Of a stretch of 64,000 nt of DNA, positions 61,523 to 64,000 are shown one piece after another. Position numbers and translations under genes: made by a program. The notes under the pieces are model-generated. The model saw only the letters and a program-made list of their open reading frames with translations, made no database searches and had not been told where the DNA came from. How positions within the stretch are numbered: position 1 is the first letter of the stretch; every line of letters starts with the position of its first letter. The DNA comes from JACZUI01 sp965216725 (GTDB lineage Bacteria > Actinomycetota > Acidimicrobiia > Spongiisociales > ZC4RG35), in assembly GCA_965216725.1 (NCBI GenBank), contig CBDCGI010000007.1, positions 1 through 64,000 on the forward strand. The letters are read 5' to 3'.

Positions 61523-63160
61523 CTAGGTGGAACCGATTGTGACCGGGACCGCCTCTCGGCTCTCCTTGGCGTGATAGCTCGACCGAACCAGCGGACCCGA
61601 TTCGACGTGGGGAATGCCCATGGCCTCACCGGCTCGTTTGTATCGCCCGAACTCATCGGGATCCACGTAACGGTGGATAGGCCGGTGTCGCGCAGTTGGC
61701 CGTAGGTACTGACCGATGGTGATGATGTCGATGCCGACAGCACGCATGTCCGCAAGAGTGCCCAAGACCTCCGCCTCGGACTCGCCCATGCCCACGATCA
61801 ACCCGGATTTGGTCAGCCCCTCAGGCTGCATCTGCTTTGCCCGCCACAGCAGAGCTAGCGAGCGTCCATAGTTCGCCGACGTTCGGATGTCCCTTTGCAG
61901 TCGGAGGACCGTCTCGGTGTTGTGGTTCAGGACCTCCGGAGCGGCGTCCATCACTGTCTGCAACGCCTCACGATCTCCCTTGAAGTCAGGGATCAGAACC
62001 TCGATCTCGGTGGCCGGCGAGCGGCGACGGCTCTCGGTGATGGTCCGGGCGAAGATCTCAGCGCCTCCGTCATCCAGATCGTCCCGATTCACCGACGTGA
62101 TCACCGCGTGTTTCAGGTTCATGGTGGCGATCGCCTCTGCCGCGCGGAAAGGTTCAAACACGTCATATTCGGTGGGTTTACCCGTGGTCACGTTGCAGAA
62201 GGAGCAAGCACGTGTGCACTTGTCTCCGAGGATCATCAGAGTGGCCGTACCCATCCCCCAGCACTCGTAGATGTTGGGGCAGTTTGCCTCCTCGCAGACC
62301 GTGTTCAGCTCCAGACCCCGCATCAGCTTCTTCAACTCGAGGTAGTCGCCGTCGAGTCGTGCCTTGACCCGCATCCATTCCGGGCGTTCCGGCTCTCCGG
62401 CAAGACGCCCGTTCAACAGCACCGGCTCTTCGGCTCGTCCTTCGGCGCTGAAGGTCCCAGCCTCCAAAAGTCGGTCTACCTCGAACTTCTTGTCCCTTCC
62501 CTGGCCGCGGCTGAAGGCCGCAGCCTGGCTTTCGACATCGCCGTAACCGAAGACCTCCTCGAAGTGTGGAAGCAAGGCTTCGACGGCCTCCTCGTGGGTC
62601 ACCCGCCTTCCAGCCAACGCGGTCAGTGATGTGACCGCCCGATCGGTGATCCCGCAGGGGTTCATCATCCCGAAGTAGGACATGTCGGGGTCGAGATTCA
62701 GGGCAAAGCCGTGCATGGTCACCTTGCGCGAAACCCTCACGCCGATTGCGGCCACTTTGCCTTTCTCGGTCCAGACTCCGGTGAAACCTGGGTCCCTCCA
62801 TCCGCGGACACGGAACTCGGCCAGAGTGCGGATCAGCACCTCTTCCAGCCGGCGGACGTAGGGGACGATCTGCTTCGGGTCGTCCAATGCCAGGATCGGA
62901 TAGCCGACCAGCTGACCGGGGCCGTGGAACGTGATGTCTCCGCCTCGATCTACGTGGTGCACTTCGGCGTCGAGGTCCGACCTGTCGACCAGCAGGTTGT
63001 TGCCGTCGCCGTTTCGTCCGATGGTGAAAACGGGTGGGTGCTCCAACAACAACAGGTAGTCGTCGTCGGTCCGCCCCATGACCTTCCCTTCGTGGAACGC
63101 GCGCTGGAGGTCCCAGGCCTCGGTGTACGGGAGACGGCCCAACCACCGGGTTCTAAGCAA
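61523..63160 (-). CDS. lipB-lipA: fused octanoyltransferase-lipoyl synthase (LipB-LipA)
   Basis: 545 residues from TTG 63160 (8-base overlap with the E2 stop). LipB domain, residues 1-215: RGGDITFHGPGQLVGYP, the catalytic Lys near 135 in GKVAAIG, and catalytic Cys169 in MMNPCGITD. It moves octanoyl from acyl carrier protein to lipoyl domains. LipA domain, residues about 245-545: auxiliary cluster cysteines 289, 294 and 300, the radical-SAM CxxxCxxC at 315, 319 and 322, and the closing RSSY motif. It inserts sulfur to form lipoate. The two enzymes are normally separate proteins. Here they are one frame with a roughly 30-residue linker, next to the E2 gene whose lipoyl domains they would modify. 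Confidence 0.92.
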   Translation of the reverse strand: MLRTRWLGRLPYTEAWDLQRAFHEGKVMGRTDDDYLLLLEHPPVFTIGRNGDGNNLLVDRSDLDAEVHHVDRGGDITFHGPGQLVGYPILALDDPKQIVPYVRRLEEVLIRTLAEFRVRGWRDPGFTGVWTEKGKVAAIGVRVSRKVTMHGFALNLDPDMSYFGMMNPCGITDRAVTSLTALAGRRVTHEEAVEALLPHFEEVFGYGDVESQAAAFSRGQGRDKKFEVDRLLEAGTFSAEGRAEEPVLLNGRLAGEPERPEWMRVKARLDGDYLELKKLMRGLELNTVCEEANCPNIYECWGMGTATLMILGDKCTRACSFCNVTTGKPTEYDVFEPFRAAEAIATMNLKHAVITSVNRDDLDDGGAEIFARTITESRRRSPATEIEVLIPDFKGDREALQTVMDAAPEVLNHNTETVLRLQRDIRTSANYGRSLALLWRAKQMQPEGLTKSGLIVGMGESEAEVLGTLADMRAVGIDIITIGQYLRPTARHRPIHRYVDPDEFGRYKRAGEAMGIPHVESGPLVRSSYHAKESREAVPVTIGST

Positions 63161-64000
63161 GCTCCTGCTCCCAATCCCAAGTCTCGAGGTTCTCCTTGAT
63201 CCTCCTCAAGAACAGCACGGCCGTGGATCCGTCGAAAGCGCGATGGTCCCAGGACAGGCCGAGATAACCGATGTGTCGGATGGCGATCATGTCCTGGCCA
63301 TCCGAAGTCGTGATGACGGTGGGACGCTTGCTGACCGTGTCTGTGGAAAGGATGGCCACATTGGGCACATTGATGATCGGGGCCGACATGAAGGATCCAA
63401 ACGGCCCGGGATTGGTGATGGTGAATGTCGACCCGGTGAGGTCGTCCAATCCGAGCTTTCCGTCGCGTCCCATCACCGCCAGTTCTCTAACCGATCGGGC
63501 AATCCCCACCAAACGCAGACCGTCGGCGCCTCGGATCCTGGCCACGACTAGCCCCTCCTGGTTGAGGTCGATGGCGATCCCGAGGTCGACGTTCTTGTGG
63601 AATGTCACCGTCTTTTCGTCGAGGTTGAACGAGCTGTTGACCACGGGATAGGCCTTCAACGCGTCGATCGTGGCCCGGGAGATGAAAGGGAGATAAGTGA
63701 GCGAGAAGCCCTCGTCCTCCTTGAATCTCGCCTTGTGGGCCTGGCGCACTCGTTCCACTCTCTCGAAATCGACCTCAACCGACGTCCAGACGTGCGCCGC
63801 GGTCTGTTTCGCCTTGATCATGTTCTCTGCGATGCGAGCCCTGATCCGCGGCATCTCCACCGTTTCGCCCGCGGCCGACGCGGCAGCTGGCTGCTCCTGT
63901 GCGGGTTTTGGTGTCGGAGGTGTGACGGGCTGAGGCTGCTGAGGAGCCACAACCGTCGGTTCGGGCTCGGGCGCCGCAGCCGGTTCGGCGACGGGCGCCG
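63153..64000 (-). CDS. 2-oxoacid dehydrogenase E2 (dihydrolipoamide acyltransferase), N-terminus outside window
   Basis: C-terminal 280 or so residues of E2. An Ala-Pro-rich linker is followed by the catalytic domain from MPRIRARIAENMIKAKQTAA to the stop at 63153, including the active-site motif SWDHRAFDG and INVPNVAILSTD. The frame remains open to base 64000, so lipoyl and subunit-binding domains lie beyond the window. It transfers acyl groups from lipoamide to CoA within a pyruvate or branched-chain dehydrogenase complex. The downstream lipB-lipA gene overlaps its stop. Confidence 0.9.
   Translation of the reverse strand, partial: APVAEPAAAPEPEPTVVAPQQPQPVTPPTPKPAQEQPAAASAAGETVEMPRIRARIAENMIKAKQTAAHVWTSVEVDFERVERVRQAHKARFKEDEGFSLTYLPFISRATIDALKAYPVVNSSFNLDEKTVTFHKNVDLGIAIDLNQEGLVVARIRGADGLRLVGIARSVRELAVMGRDGKLGLDDLTGSTFTITNPGPFGSFMSAPIINVPNVAILSTDTVSKRPTVITTSDGQDMIAIRHIGYLGLSWDHRAFDGSTAVLFLRRIKENLETWDWEQELA

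Overview
The window is a metagenome-style contig that joins two unrelated genomes. Bases 1 to about 4670 encode a DUF1501 protein, a phosphodiesterase-fold protein, CdsA and a sulfatase, a set typical of Planctomycetes or Verrucomicrobia. At about 4670 the sulfatase (minus strand) and a PASTA-domain penicillin-binding protein (plus strand) are both cut off at the same point, so this is most simply an assembly chimera. The other 59 kb looks like a high-GC actinobacterium, perhaps Acidimicrobiia-like. That assignment rests on gene content and codon bias only.

Layout of the actinobacterial part. From 5.3 to 8.4 kb lie a small unknown gene, a flippase and a polyprenyl sugar-phosphate transferase, broken by single-base insertions. 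From 8.4 to 10.5 kb lie leucyl aminopeptidase (pepA) and a membrane protein. From 10.5 to 16 kb is a compact minus-strand operon, MauE-like / MauA-like / MauD-like / unknown / TolB plus seven-repeat propeller, with a divergent membrane gene. From 16 to 23 kb lie a SpoIID-propeller fusion and two CDP-glycerol glycerophosphotransferase-like genes around a cytidylyltransferase. From 23 to 31.6 kb lie a nuclease with five lamin-tail repeats, two propellers, an oxidoreductase and an ABC-2 polymer exporter. From 31.6 to 38 kb lie a subtilase with RTX repeats and two tandem TolB-RTX genes. From 38 to 51 kb lie a propeller, a sulfotransferase, an operon of M15-peptidase/propeller, glycosyltransferase, CDP-alcohol transferase and glycosyltransferase, a degenerate propeller and a PQQ-sugar-dehydrogenase/propeller fusion. 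From 51 to 54.4 kb lie an SLC13-type permease, a lipoprotein phosphoesterase and a methyltransferase. From 54.4 to 57.6 kb are two more propellers. From 57.6 to 64 kb are housekeeping genes: M24 peptidase, Sat-CysC (frameshifted), a LipB-LipA fusion and the E2 subunit of a 2-oxoacid dehydrogenase.

The striking theme is ten exported proteins in about 47 kb that each carry exactly seven FG-GAP/integrin-alpha repeats with DxDGDGxxDL calcium loops. Six are stand-alone propellers. Four are fused to TolB, SpoIID, M15 peptidase or PQQ dehydrogenase modules. They are mixed with genes for a glycerol-phosphate or glycan surface polymer and with RTX proteins. My inference is a calcium-dependent cell-surface or matrix system. 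The second notable unit is the Mau-like operon, in which a 24-cysteine Tat-exported MauA relative is coupled to disulfide-handling proteins and a beta-propeller, in partial parallel to methylamine dehydrogenase. No rRNA, tRNA, CRISPR array or insertion sequence was recognised.
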